From positions 33,607,216 through 33,671,215 of the forward strand of contig CP137674.1 in NCBI GenBank assembly GCA_037976565.1: a DNA stretch of 64,000 bases. Reading direction: 5' to 3'. Positions 24,501-39,500 of the stretch are shown here, in pieces (position 1 is the first letter of the stretch; the number at the start of each line of letters is the position of its first letter). The notes under the pieces were generated by a model. It did no database searches and was not told the DNA's origin. It saw only the letters and a program-made list of their open reading frames with translations. A program made the translations under genes and the position numbers. Source of the stretch: Mesocentrotus franciscanus. Lineage: Eukaryota > Echinodermata > Echinoidea > Camarodonta > Strongylocentrotidae.

Positions 24501-27500
24501 ACGAGAAATAAAGTGTTTTGGGAGGAAATTCTATCTTCCATAAAACTAGAATTTAAATTGAAAGGAATGAAGAGATATCGCATAATATTGGTGAAAATTT
24601 GATTTAATGAGAATAAACAGATAGCAAATGTTCAAGTATAATATTACAAACCATTTTACAGTTGTTTCAAATCATAATAGTAAACAAGATTAACAATGGG
24701 TATTAAGAGCTTTTGGTTGCCTGGGGATGTTAATGACGTCATATCAATGTATTTCATTAATTGTCATAAAATAGACATGGAAATGGGTTTGCTAGATTGA
24801 TATACATGTATCGTTAAAATGGTATAGGGACTTTCATGCGAGCATTCGTTTGTAAACATTTGTTGTATTTCAATTTTAAATATCACTAAGAATAGTCTTA
24901 CATGTCATACAGTTGGCTGGAAACTCGACAGAGTCAGAGACATATCCCAAGTCACACCGCCCTTCAACCTCGTCACAGTATCCAGAATCTCTATGGCATG
25001 CTGTGCCATTCATGCAATTGCATAACTGTGTACAGTTAGTCCCGAAGTATCCGTTTGGGCAAACAGAAGGAACTAAAATGAAGAAATATATATATTATTT
25101 AAACAAAAATTATGACAAAACATAAGTCATGGGCAGCGTTGTTAAGAGAAGGACCTTCCTTTAATTATGTACATTTATTTACTATATCTACTCATTTACT
25201 ATGTCATTACGTTAAAAACAGAAACAGAATAAATACAACATGCATTTTTATTCCGTAAATCGCGGCATATGAATATTCTACACAAAAATGGCGTTTTACA
25301 TAATAGTGAAACGGTATTGCGTTGGGAGAAATAGTCAACATGAAAGTCTGGGACTTATCTCGGGTCTTTTTTTACCAATGAAATTTATTTTGAATTGTTA
25401 TGAACCTTCATATCATATGTCATTTTCAAGTGAAGTAAATGACTGTACCTTGACATGCCGATCCAGACCATCCTTGGGAGCAATCTCCAGCACATTCTCC
25501 AGTGACGTCATCACAATCTGCTTCATCAGTACAGTGACATTCTTGAAGACAATCAGCTCCAAACATACCATCTGCACATGCTTTAGGACGAAATAGACGT
25601 GATATTACGAGATTTGTGGATCTGTTGAGATATTGTTTAATTAATTTGCTCCCCATAACATTTTAATTTCGCATGCGACCTAAACATATTTTCGTTCAAG
25701 TAATACACAGGTGCCCGTTCTAACATCCTGATAATTTCCATGCATACATGTATGTATAAAACCTCTATTCATATATACACATGTTGTGAAGTATTAACAT
25801 AAATATCTCCAAAGTGTAATCCATCTTAGAGAAATTCCGTGTAAGGATTTAGATTTGGACCGTGCTATTGTATAAAACACAAGGTCAAAATACCATTTTA
25901 ATGTTAAAGGTTTCTGGTTTCTTCCCAATGCCAATCATGATAGAAGTCGTTTTAGCACTTACTTTCATTGCAGTAGATTCCTGTGTATCCAGCTAAACAG
26001 TTGCATCCATAAGGATCAGGTAGACAGATCTGACTTCCAGCACACTTGTCCAGAGGCTGATCGGGACCACATTCAAACTCACAGTCCCAGCCAAATTTAT
26101 GAATCCCACACGCTGCATGAAAATGTATATATTAGAGTGTTTAATTTAGTTATAACTCACATGTTCTAAAAGGGTCCTTTCTCCTATTTATCGCTGTTTT
26201 TCTTCTTAAGTGTCGACTTTTAAAAGTCCTGTCGGCCGACAATAAATGCAACAATTTCATTACTAATAAACATCGAAATCAATTATATGTTATACTATGA
26301 TATTGAACAAATCTATTATTAAGAAATGTTATGTAAAATGAGAAGAGAAGAGCAGGTAATATTGAAACCTATTAAAGTCATTCAAAACTGTCCCAAGTCC
26401 CGAGCAACAATATGATTATTTACTCTTGTTTTGATTGGAAAAATTGTTTTGAGTCATTATAATAATTGGCAACTAAGAATTGAATTAAACTTATAGTTAC
26501 TGATGGAAACAAAACAAGTGAAAACAGTCATCATTATTGTTTTTATTACTATCATCATCATCATCATCATCATCCTTAGTCTTCTTCTTTTTCCTTTTTC
26601 CTTTTCTTTTCCTTACCTTCTTTTTCTTTTTCTTCTTCATCTTCTGCTTTTTCTTCTTATTTATATTTTCATTGTTGTTGTTATTATTATTATTTGGAAT
26701 TACCATTATAAAATGAGTAGTATCTTATTGTAAAGATTCATTTTAAGACAAAGAATGCATTGGACATAGAAGAAAAAAGGTTCTAGTGGAACAATTTTCT
26801 TCAGGGATTTCTTGGTTTTACCTTGAAGGCAGTTCTTCCCAGCATGGCCAGGAGGACAGATGCATGTTCCTGAGAGTTCGTGGCATACACCTCCATTATA
26901 ACAACTATCACATAAACGATCGCATAATGGTGGATTCCATCTTCCATAAGGGCATTCTGTTAATACAATGAAACATAAACAACTATAATGTATGTCTTAC
27001 ACGGGCGTTAATCCCTGGAGAGGGGTGGTATACACCCCCCCCCTCCCACACTACACACAACACACACTCCTCGGAATGGATTTAGGCCACTGATATCCGA
27101 AAACAGGTAGCTTAATGAAATGAAGTGACCCGGAAATACGCGTTCGGAACCTAAAATGCATAGTGGTTGAAAATCATACCTTAATTATAAAGAAGCATGT
27201 CCAAATATATGATTTTTGAAAAATCATAACTTAATAATACATAATGGTTGAAAACCTTAAGTTCATTGTAAAAAGTGAGAAGGACACCACCAGGACATGA
27301 AGCTGTTATATGTAAATACTTATAAATTCTCGATTAGGCTTAATACTGCAGAAACTGTCATTTAATAAGGGAAATTACAACTTTATATTCATCGATATTA
27401 TTTATTCTTTACTTATTCTTATTAACCAAATTACATTCGATCGATTCGATTTGGTTTTGTTGTTATATCATTTTAATGACCATCATATTCTCATATGATG

Positions 27501-30500
27501 AAGTTTATCAGAACTGAAGGGAAAACTTCAATTTCATTTTGAGGTTCCTTATGAATTACCACCTTGCAACCAATATGTAATGATAGATATATTGATTTGT
27601 AAGGAATTTAAAAAAACGGACCCTTTACGATGAGTCTTATGAAGCTGAATTGGTGGCCTCCAAACTGTCCATCCATAAACGTCACATACACACCGGCGTC
27701 TGAGACAGATACAGATTGAATTGTGTGTGATAGATTGTTGGAGCTCATTCCAATGAGTGAATTAGCCCAGTCTAAATCAGTGACTTTCCGCCATCTTATC
27801 CCGTCTTCTCCTACCATCCCTGTTGTGCTCATCACACTGAGTGTGATATCATCTCCAATATGTATTGTCTTTGTAAACCGACCATCACTGGGTTGGAATT
27901 GACCTATATGAAAATAAAAATAAAAAATAAGAAAGGACAAATAAACAACACCTCACATTTGAATCTTATTTTTTCTGATCCAGTAAATTTCGTCATCGCT
28001 CCTTTCAATATTCTTTCTCTTTCTCTCCCTCTCACTTCATGTATCTTCCGTCATTTTTACATAGTCATTGACTAAAAGGTATTAACAAGTAACAGGGAAT
28101 AATATTTTTAAAGTATTATCATTAATGGTATCTTTAAGAGTGTATTGAATTTCAACGTATTTAGAACAGTTCCTGATTAAAAATATTTACATTTAGTTGA
28201 ATTTGTGTAGTATATAATCGTAAATACATATGTGTTATCCTATATACGTACGGGTAGTAAGAAGAATGCCAAGAGGAACGGGTGTCATTCTACTGGCTGT
28301 CACTGAAGAACATTCGAAAAATCCCAAACCCTCCATAGTAGCTGGAAGAGTCTGCCTTAATGCAACAGATGATATATAATTGCTGTCTCCTAGAGCTGTG
28401 TAACTATTGGAAGTTATAGACTCGGTCAGACGGACGAGTCTTCTGGTGGACAATGTGAGAATCTCTTCGTTCTCTGAGCCGAGTAGACAGAGAAATGAGG
28501 CATTCACCAGACCTCCTCCGTAGGGAGATGGAGTAGCTGCCATTAGACGTACAGGAAGGATCGGGCGTGGACCTATGAGAAAATTGTTATATGTTTCAAG
28601 TGATTTGTGTCCTCCCAGCATCTTCGTTAGAGGAGAAGTAAGGGGGAATATACATAACGTTGCCAAGGCAATGACTTATCTCCCACTCCAACCTTACATT
28701 TCGTATCTCATGATAACATTTTGTACTTGTTGTTACGTACAAAGCAATTTTCGGACATATATTTTCTAACAAAGTCACCTTCCCCTTTAAAACTGAATAG
28801 TATACAAATTCATAGTAAACACAATCTAAATGATATATGATACTGTATGAAATCACGTTTCCCTCGAGTTATCGACTGTAGATAAAGCCTAAATAACTAG
28901 GAATGTTTGATAGACAGATTATATATTTCAAATGATTCCCCTTTTTGCCTTAAAATAACGGTACAAGCAAGGATTACAATGGGTGATATTCTGTTTAAAG
29001 TGGAAACCAACTATGGATTTAAGACAGTAATTACAAAATATTAGAAATGTCATTAGTCGATATATTGTTTCGTTTGTGGCATTTAAAATTCAAAGTAATA
29101 AGGTGGAACGGGCATCATTAAGCATGGGCTATCATAAAGGAGTACCCCTGAATATAGATAGTAGAAATATAATGCAATACTCACTCGGAGGTTTTTCACA
29201 TGCGAACCTGAGGTAGGATGTACATGGTAGTTTTCTCCATCCATTATTAACTTGCTGATGAACACATCTTTCATTCTGAAATAGGGTTGCATCAACGGTC
29301 GACCAAGCAGGAAATCTGAAAAGGTAAAATATGTTCCAAACAGCAACGTATTGTCACAGTATTAATAAAAGAAATATTTACTTTAAAGGGCATAGTCATG
29401 AAAGGTTGAAAGCGTTATTGATTCGAGCTTCAGTTAAAATGTATATTGATTAAAATGTAAATATAAATAATTATGCCTTTCTTGCAAATCAGGATCAGGG
29501 CTTGCAGTTTAGGCTCCATGAGGTCCGCATAGAAGAAAACATGGAAAGTAAGACAAAGTCATTATTTTCAATTGTTCGGGGGTGGGGGTTGCCATCAATC
29601 AATGGGAAACCCCATCCTAAGCTTGATGAACATCAACTTGTACCTCAGATAGACATGTTATTAAAGTTACATACTAGTTTATACCTATTGCATTCTGTCT
29701 GCAACATGATATGATTACAGTTTGTCATGAGTAGGGCATGTAAGATATTGTTTTGTGTGTGTATGAACAATACAGTTAACACATACTCATTATTGTCGAG
29801 TGGAGTGCCGTCAATCCATTGGAACGTGCCCTCTTGATTGATATCATCGAGTCCAAACCAATACGAGTTACCTCCAGCCAGCTTCATGAGATGCATCTGG
29901 TGAATGGGTTGAGAGAATAAATCAGAAAAATAAAATCACCGATGATTCTTTCTAATGTGCCATGATCGTGATAGTGGGATAACTTTATCAATAAGTCTAT
30001 AGTATATGACATCATTGAAGGTTGAACTAGTTGAAATATGATATAATTTTGTTTCCTAATAATTTGCTCATCACAGTGAATCATGCTGCTCTATAACCCT
30101 TTTCCGATTGTTTTTACATAACCTAAGAGATTATCTATTTCTCTTTGATTACATTACTTTCATTGTTTCTATTTTCTATTTTTTGCTCACACAATAAATT
30201 GCTAGATTAAAGTCCGTTTAACATTTTATCGCGTTTTATTGATACGTTCCATACTTGTAATTAAACTTGTTAATATGACTATGCGTCCTTACATTAATTT
30301 CTTCTGTTTTAGGCTGGGCAAGATCACCTCCTTGAGCCTGGCAGTACTTTCTAGCAAACGAGTATGACGTCATCGAGGATTGAGAGATATAGTACAGGGT
30401 TCCATCAAGCCGACTCCACTCATATTCAGGAACATCTACATATTGATTATAAAAAGACCATTGCCATTATAATGTGTTCATCGTGTTATGAGACAGGAAG

Positions 30501-33500
30501 AAGATAGAATTTCTAACCATTAAGTGTCATTGCATTAATCATAGTTATACTGACAAAACACGTGACGAGAGATGAGAAGATCATGGATTCACACTCCTGC
30601 ATGGTACTTTCATCTACATTGCTATGAATGCGATGTATGTCACATTATTATTAAAAAAATTCTACTTCCAAACAATTTGGGTATTATTAATCCCGCTTTT
30701 AATCGTAGCTAGGGCTCAGTGCATTCAATAGTACCCACTTACTGCACGTGGGTCGAGCATGGCAAAAGTAGATTAATGTCTTGTCAAAGGATGTTAGTGA
30801 TACAGCAGGGATTATTATCCTTCTCCTTGTAGCATATAGGATAAGTCGATAAGATGTAAAAGACTTTTGAAAGGTTGTAAAATGCGGGAAAAAACCTTTG
30901 TAAAGCCAACTCGCTTTGCATCCTCGCACAATTATTTGATGTCATGATCTCGTAATTTTACATGACTTAATACAATATAAATTCGATATAATTTTAGCGC
31001 TTTATTGGGTTAAAACTTTGAGAAAATCTCTCTTAGTTTCGCTCTCTAGCTTATAAGTTTCATCGAGATCTTTGCGACCTTTGCGATGATGGAAACCCCT
31101 AGCCACTAGATATACGCATACTCTGGTGACTTATCCACAAGGGCAAAAAAAAATGCACAAGGGGGTGGGATTGAAATGCTCGAATCTGCTTCAAGTCGAC
31201 AACAGTGGATTACGTGCCACAGTTTTACCGAATAGAACCCTAAGCAATTTGAAATAAAGCAAACCATTTTAGTTAAAGAAACGGAAACGATCATACATAA
31301 TTGATCTTGTGACTTACCCTGGTAGCGTTCACATATGAAGGGTCGTATGCTATTGCATGAAACATCAACCCATCCCATGTTTGAATCAGAAGGTAGTACA
31401 GAGGCACAATTTTCACTATTTCCGCCGTTGGGTTCAAGAGACTTCCATGAAGAATACCTGTGTGTATTGAATAAAGGAGAACACAAACACATGCATTAAC
31501 AAACAGGCAGTTATATATAAGAATGGTTCCAAAAGTATTATTGTTTTTTTTGCTTTGTTTTTGTGAGGGATGGGTGTTTTTATTTGCTTTGTTTTTAGTT
31601 TTTTGGTTTAGTTTTTTGCATTGTATTAGCAGATATGCAATCTTAGTTCTGACAATAAAGTGTACTAACCCATGTCATATATTAAAGTGCATTGTCTTAT
31701 CTCTTGGCTTTTAAATGTCCAGTCTCTGAACTGGACTTTTGAGCCGAAGCATCTATAATAATATACTCCCTCAATTAAAAAGCAAATTCCCCCACAATAC
31801 TTTTCAATCTAATTCGAGAAAGAATTCATGAAATTAATGTATTCGGAAAGCAATGTATGTACTGCTGTCTTACCTATATTCCGATTGCTATTTTGAAAAG
31901 TTTACTTTTTGATGCGGATTAAAAAAAATATATATATGCACTTGGACATGTCCAAAAGATGAAAATAATTTAAAAAGTATGCACCCTCCATTGCATTACG
32001 AAAGGCAAAATGGAGGCCTATTTGTTAGTACTAACTGCAATGATATCATTATCAAAAGATACGAAAGCGGTCAAAGTGAGATTAAGAAATTTTTAGAAAA
32101 ACAGATTTCATGAATTAATAATTATCTAATTACATCGAAAAATGTCCGTGAAATTTTCGTTTTTCTTACTGTTTTTTTTTTTTTTGGGGGTCACATATCT
32201 CAACCTACATGCTTATATAATGAGATGAACATTTTACAGATTATATAATTAAGGAGTTACTTTTGAGCTTAGCAGTCATTTCAAAGTAGAAACGACTAAT
32301 TTTGCATTCTATATTTATTAAACATACTGTAAAGGTGTTCCGTCGATCCATGTAAATGTGCCTTCAACGGCTTGATCAGTCAAACCAAAAAATACATAGG
32401 TACTTAATCCCGAACTCCTGACATGAAGAAAGGCCTGTTGGGAGGACACAAAAAAAATGTCATTTCATAAACCTCATTTGATTTTCATGTTCTCATATTT
32501 GCACGGCTATAAAACAATTCGTGTGGATTTCATAATTAAAGTAAAAACAAACATAGGTTAATCGCCTACAATGAACCCGAAAGGCGGTAACTAAAGAATT
32601 AATTTTGACGCTCAGTATATTATATTTGAAGTGAAAATTATTCGTTCGTTTGAAGCTGCTTGAAGCTACTTTGACAGGACTGTTTGCAGATACGGTACTG
32701 TTAATACAAACAATAATAAGAAGTGATTTTTGAAATATATTCATTAAACTATTCACAAATCTGAATAAAATAAAGAATAGAGTTTCATATATCATGTTAT
32801 CAAAGTGCTTGAAATTGCGGCTTCATCAGAAAATAATCTGTTTTGAAATATATTGGAAAGCTTCAAACCTACGAATTTGGGATGACAGTGTTTACATGAC
32901 CGTTATATTATTTCCGCTACCAACTACAAATCACCCTTTTTGGAATTATTTAAGTGGGCATTCACGAGGAACCGGTTGGCCTATAACGTCACATAAACGT
33001 TATTCAATCGTGATATTACTTTATACAATATTTTTTTCCAATATACCATAGCGACATACCGGCACAGTAGCTATCTAAATTTACCATCTCTGAAATAAAA
33101 TACTAATAAAACAACAACAAGTACATAGGTTTCATGATAACAACATGTTGGATATCAACAGCTGAAAGAAAAGAAATATAATTGAACATACGTTGATATC
33201 GTGTGAATTGATGAGTGTCAAATCAGCTCCATGATACTGACAGTAGGTCCGTGCATCTGAGAAAGGCCGAGCCAGCCATGAAGGAGAGATGAAATAATCT
33301 AGACCTCCAAATGATGCTTCACTGCTTCCATCGAATACTGTAATAAAATAGTATTTATATATGAGAGTGCAGGGTGATGAGAAAGATTGTGAAATTAACG
33401 AAATTAACGGCATTTCTCTGCCCACTGGAGGCATACCTCTGATTCTACATGGCCCAGTGTGGGCCTAGCAGCCGACGATAAATTTGTAATTTTTTAATGT

Positions 33501-36500
33501 TCAACTAAAAGTGGCAAGAAATTATTTTTGTTCTCCAAATATTTCTGAAAACAGAGAACGATTTCATTTGTTGTCATTATTCATCCACTATCTGAACTGT
33601 TTATTTCGTCGGTGTAAAAATACGAAAGATTTAAAAACAATAATGTCATTTTTTCATGAATCAAACAATGGAAGTAACATTTTTTGTAGTACGAGAAAGT
33701 TACGAATGCAAGGTTCTACAACAGCCAGACATCCCATGATGGTTTGATAAAATTATTGTATTAATATTTGTAATGATAACAGATTTCGTTTAGGGAGTGG
33801 CGCAATGTATAAAATGTCTGAAAAGCATTTCAAAATTCTGCTAGTACGAAACATACTCCAGCGACAATTGCTCTTCGGTAAATTTCTTACACTAAACGAA
33901 TTCCAAACTTCACCCCTTAATCATAATGCTAACCCGACCCTAACTCTAACCCTAACCCAAAATCAAATTGCCTTATGATCCCAAGACAGTACGATTGTTG
34001 AAATAATTAAAGCTCGGAGCAACTGTCGCCAGAACACAATCAATGTTGGATCATCATAATTCATACCTCGTGTACGCTCACAAATGTACGGCAAAGAGTT
34101 AGGTGAAGTCTGGTCATACCATGAAGGGCCATCACGTAGACCAAGGCAACCCCAGGAGTTAGCATTGTTTGGTTCACTGACCCTGTACCAATCATCATAC
34201 CTTGGATGAGAAGGCTTTATAAATTAAGTTCTTATTATGATGATTATTATTATTGTCATCATTGTGATTAGTAATGAGAATGATTATAATAATGATGATG
34301 ATAACAAAAGTAAAAATAATAACAATAATAATAATAATAATAATAATAAAATTCATCATCATCATCATCATATTATTATTATTAATAATAAGAATAATGA
34401 TAAGAATAAAAATAATGATAATAATAATGATAATAATAAAAATAAAAATAATATTTATGATAATAATAGCAATGAGAATAGTAGTAGTAGTAGTAGTATT
34501 AGTAGTAGTAGTACTGTTAGTATCATCATCATCACCATCATTATTATCACTATCATCATTTTCATTATTATTATCATTATTATTATTATTATTATCATTA
34601 TCATTACAACAAAAATCGATCATTATTATTGTAATTATCCTTATTATTTCATTTTTCGTGTATTACAAAAAAATAATCATAGAGGTTCGGATATCCATCA
34701 TGAAGTTAATTTCAATTGAAATCTCTATTCACATTAACTTCAAATCCTCCCCCTCCCCTAGATATGCTAATACTGTAAGTATTTAGCATGCAAAGAAATA
34801 GAGCAGAACTTTTTTCGTAACTTCATGATCTCGTATAATTGAGCCGAGCTCTGTATATTTTATATTCTTGATATTCATTTTAAACATAGATATGACAAAG
34901 CATGCTCATCAAGTATATACAGTATACTACTTTTAATGGACACTGGATACATTTCAATGAAAAGTGTTTTGAGGAGAATTGTAACTACATATTAAATCTA
35001 GACATAGTTACATAGGTGTTCATTAACATGTAATCTGTTATCTTGACGGATCTTCACAGAGTAAACAAATTATGAAGAACATACTGGAGTGTAGTACCAT
35101 CCAGCCAGGTGAAATCTCCCGAGCCACTCCTACGAAGCCCGAACCAGTAACACAAATATGGATTACTTTGATCAAATGGAGGTAGAAGGTCTTTGAGAAA
35201 TGTCTGTATTAAAAGCAAAATAACGAAGAAATATTTGAATTTTCATTAAATAAATAAGTCATCATAAGCCCTCGTAAAGTTAATCGATCTTAATTTTGAA
35301 GATGAAAGGGGTGGGAATAGTAACGACGTGTGCATGATTCAACTTATTTGAAACACATGATTTTTAGTACCATTTAAAATTGAATTGAATTGTGATTTCA
35401 CGACTCACATCCTTTGAAAGGGCGATTCAACATTTAAAGTAAGTTGGTTATAATAAAATAAAACTAACATGGCGTAACAAACGAAAATTTGCATTTGCAT
35501 GGGTATCTGGTAACTCATTTTAAAAAATCAAGATTTCTTTAACACTATTAGATAAACAACGTCAATAAGATGAATTGTTAGATAACTCCTAATCTATCTA
35601 TGTACATGGTTTTTGCAATTATATGATTGACCAGACTTTACAGGATTTTTTTCTGAAAGGGGGGGGGGGCTGTTCTTCCGTAAACTCGTTCGTTTTATAA
35701 CTACGTGTAATAATATGTGCATAGTAGTTTAATTAAAAGACCCACGATAAACAAAGCTTGACCGACATAAGAACCCCCATCAGGCTAGCCCACAGCCCAG
35801 TTTCGGACTTGAAGGCTTTCTGACAACTTGCTTAGGGTTCACTGGACGGATTGCCTAACATTTGATAACTTTCCTCATTATACTTCTTCGTTTTGTCGGT
35901 CTCTCGGACCTTCTGGAAATTTCGAATTTTGTAATGATTCCTTATTAAGGTAGTTCTTCTTTCTTTTATTTCTGGTTTATTCATTAAAAAAGCATTCTTA
36001 CGTATTTCTTGATGTCGGTCTCGAAGACATTTTTAAATTTTGGTCTTGTAGACTTTGTTGGTTCTTAATAGGCCATAATCAAGTGGACAGAGTAATCATT
36101 TATTAGACTACATACCAAATTAAATGTTGAAAAACATCAGATATAGACTTACATTAATTTCGGCTGTTTTGATCACAGCCAAGTCACCGCCAAAACCCCG
36201 ACACGTTTCCCTTGCATTGTCCAACGTTGCTGTCGGTTCTTCCATGATAAGATACTGAGATTCATCGAACTCTTGCCATTGACAGCCCTCATCTGTTTAT
36301 AGAGTATGAAATGAAACTTTAATTTGCTGCGTTTATAGTGATTCTAAATCCTAGCTTTCTGTTAGTCTACTTTGCAAATTCTTTGAATATATTATTCCAG
36401 AGAGTTCGTTTATTTCATGTCCCAGATGAAGAAGAAGCGAAAGGAAAGCTGCTTATATCCAAAATTCGTGTAACTCCACTGCTCCGATGCAGTCTAATAG

Positions 36501-39500
36501 ACGTACGAGGCGGCGGGGGGTAGAGTTCCATGATTTTCGAGCAACCATCACTCGGGCAGCAAGGTGTCCGAATATGCTTTTTTTAAATTTAAGCTGCCTA
36601 GTGAATTTTGACCATGATATATCCTTTTATCGATTGGCTGGCGTGCACAATAGAGAAAAACATGATTTCCTTGGCAGGGACGCCGGAAAACCTTCATATT
36701 TGGCCTGCGTTCATTTCGATGTCGAAGTGATATCTTTACTACAATTAATCGTGTCTATTTTCTTGCTCGCTTCGCTCAAGTGCAGTTATGTATATAGATT
36801 TGGGTAGGGGGAGGGGCGCCATGCCGGATTGCTTGCCCCAGTCGCTGAAATTCCTAGATACGCCACTGCACGGGAATGTCGGTAGACAGTTCCAGTAAGT
36901 GTGCTGCTGTAATTATTTTTTTTGTGGCCATAACCTCGTGGAATGACTGCTTCCATGACTTTTAAGCCCCGAGTCTAGCCTTTTGGCACTAGATTCATGA
37001 AATTCGGACAATGGATTCCCGCGCAGCTGAGACAATATTGTCCATAAATGCAGTCAACACGATTTTTCATTTTGACAAAGGCATCAAGGCGTATTTTTGC
37101 GATTAAAGGAGGCATGTCAATTTTTCACATTTTGCGTGTATTCTCTATGGGACATAACTTTTTTTCAAAACTGGATTCTACATTCCCGTCTTTCGCGAGC
37201 AATAGACTGTATCTTCGTGGTTTTAGCTTCGAGTATGTTGTAGTTGAGACAATAAGCTATCACAAGTGTGTCCTTTATTTTTCGATCAGATGCCGGGATC
37301 ATGCTCATATTTCACTTGCAAAGTGGGATTTGAGAATTCCATTTTCTGTTCACGTGTAATGTCTACCGGTATGTGGATTATTTTGGTATATTGGTCGCAA
37401 TGATAGTAGTCGGGTGGCTTAGTGAAATTATCGTTACTTGCCGGATAAAAGCACCATTTTTGGTACAGGGCTTCCTTAGGACCTACTAAACGATATTAGG
37501 CTAGGAGCCCCCGGCAAAAATTTCAATTTAATGGTGTGGGGGCGGGGGCGTATTTTTGGAGCCCCCAAATGATTTTATAACATTGATTTGTTGTTGTACA
37601 AATGCCATTTTTGGCACAGGGCTTCCTTAGGACCTACTGAACGATATTAGGGTAGGAGCCCCGGCAAGAATATCATATAAGGGTGTGGGCGGGCGTCGCC
37701 TCGTAGCCCCCAAATAATTTAGAAGGTAATATACCATTGATTTGTTGTTGTGCAAATGCCATTTTTGGTAGAGGGCTTCCTTAGGACCTACTGAACGATA
37801 TAAGGGTAGGAGCCCCCGGCAAGAATATCATATAAGGGTGTGAGGCAGGGGCATCGCCTCGTAGCCCCCAAATAATTTAGAAGGTAATATAACATTTATT
37901 TGTAGTTGTACAAACGCCATTTTTGGTACAGGGCTTCCTTAGGACCTACTGAACGATATAAGAGTAAGAGCCCCCGGCAAGAATATCGTATAAGGGTGTG
38001 AGGCAGAGTCGTCGCCTCGTAGCCCACAAATAATTTATAGGTAATATAACATTGATTTGTTGTTGTACAAACGCCATTTTTGGAACAGGGCTTCCTTAGG
38101 ACCTGCTGAATGATGGTAGGGTAGGAATCCCCGGCATAAATATTCATATATGTGTGATTGGGGGCCCCATGGCGTTGTACAACACAAACTCAATGTTATA
38201 TTACCTTACAAATTATGTGTGGACTACGAGGCGACGCCCCCGTCCCACACCCTTATATGATATTCTTGCCGGGGGCTCCTACCCTAATATCGTTCAGTAG
38301 GTCCTAAGGAAGCCCTGTACCAAAGATGGCGTTTGTACAACTACAAATAAATGTTATATTACCTTCTAAATTATTTTGGGGCTACGAGGCGACGCCCCCG
38401 CCCCACACCCTTATATGATATTCTTGCCGGGGCTCCTACCCTATATCGTTCAGTAGGTCCTAAGGAAGCCCTGTACCAAAATGGCAATTGTACAACAACA
38501 AATAAATGTTATATTACCTTCTAAATTATTTGGGGCTACGAGGCGACGCCCCGCCCCACACCCTATATGATATTCTTGCCAGGGCTCCTAGCCTTATATC
38601 GTTCAGTAGGTCCTAAGGAAGCCCTGTACCAAAAATGGCATTTGTACAACAACAAATCAATGTTATAAAATCATTTGGGGCTCCAAAAGACGCCCCCACA
38701 CCCTTAAATTGACATTTTTGCCGGGGGCTCCTAGCCTAATATCGTTTAGAAGGTCCTAAGGAAGCCCTGTACCAAAAATGGTGCTTTTATCCGGCAAGTA
38801 ACGATAATCGATAAATTTGACGCTAATCCACCTGACTATAGGTAAGACAAAATATTTCATATAAAAACACAAACTCGAGAATATGCATATTTCATTATGT
38901 TATTTAGATTTTAAGGTTAAAGGTCAAATATACTGTACATGGTTTCTCTAAAACAATGCTTTGTATAGACATAAAATTTGGCACACTAATAGACCTGAAT
39001 AAGAGGATTATTTCAAAATTTAGGTCAAATCATGCCACTGGTATCTTAACTACTTAGTATGTAAAATAGGGTCAAAGGTAAAACATTTCGCTTATCACTA
39101 TCTCACTAACCATGTGTGGTAGGCACTAATTGGAACAGCCCACCTATACTTGTTCCGAAACAAGTATTACATATCTAGTTTTTTATATTATCATTATAAT
39201 TATTATTAGTAGTATTATTGTTATTATTGAGTTACTTTATTTATCTGCCAAACTTAAGAATTTGTCGTTGCTCCACGGCCAAGATCAGGAGGGGGAGGGG
39301 TGGATTACGCCTCCTTCCCGGCTGTGAGATGGCATATTAAAATAATCCGGTCTCTTGTGGGTTAAATTCAATCATGTGCATACATACATATTATATATCG
39401 TCTCGGACATCGTTGTGGACATAGACGAACACTCTTTATTTAGAGTTTGCCTGGGATTTTATCTTCATACGTCTGGAAATCATCCAGAAAACCTTTATTA

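Noticed and set aside
33940..33960. Telomere-like CTAACCCTAACCC
   Set aside because: Only about three units, too short to call an interstitial telomere array.
34195..34786. Overlapping long frames of Asn/Ile/Ser runs
   Set aside because: They translate the compound AAT/ATC/AGT microsatellite within a receptor intron.
37896..38147. 83-residue minus-strand frame
   Set aside because: It lies wholly inside the palindromic tandem repeat and repeats its own sequence.
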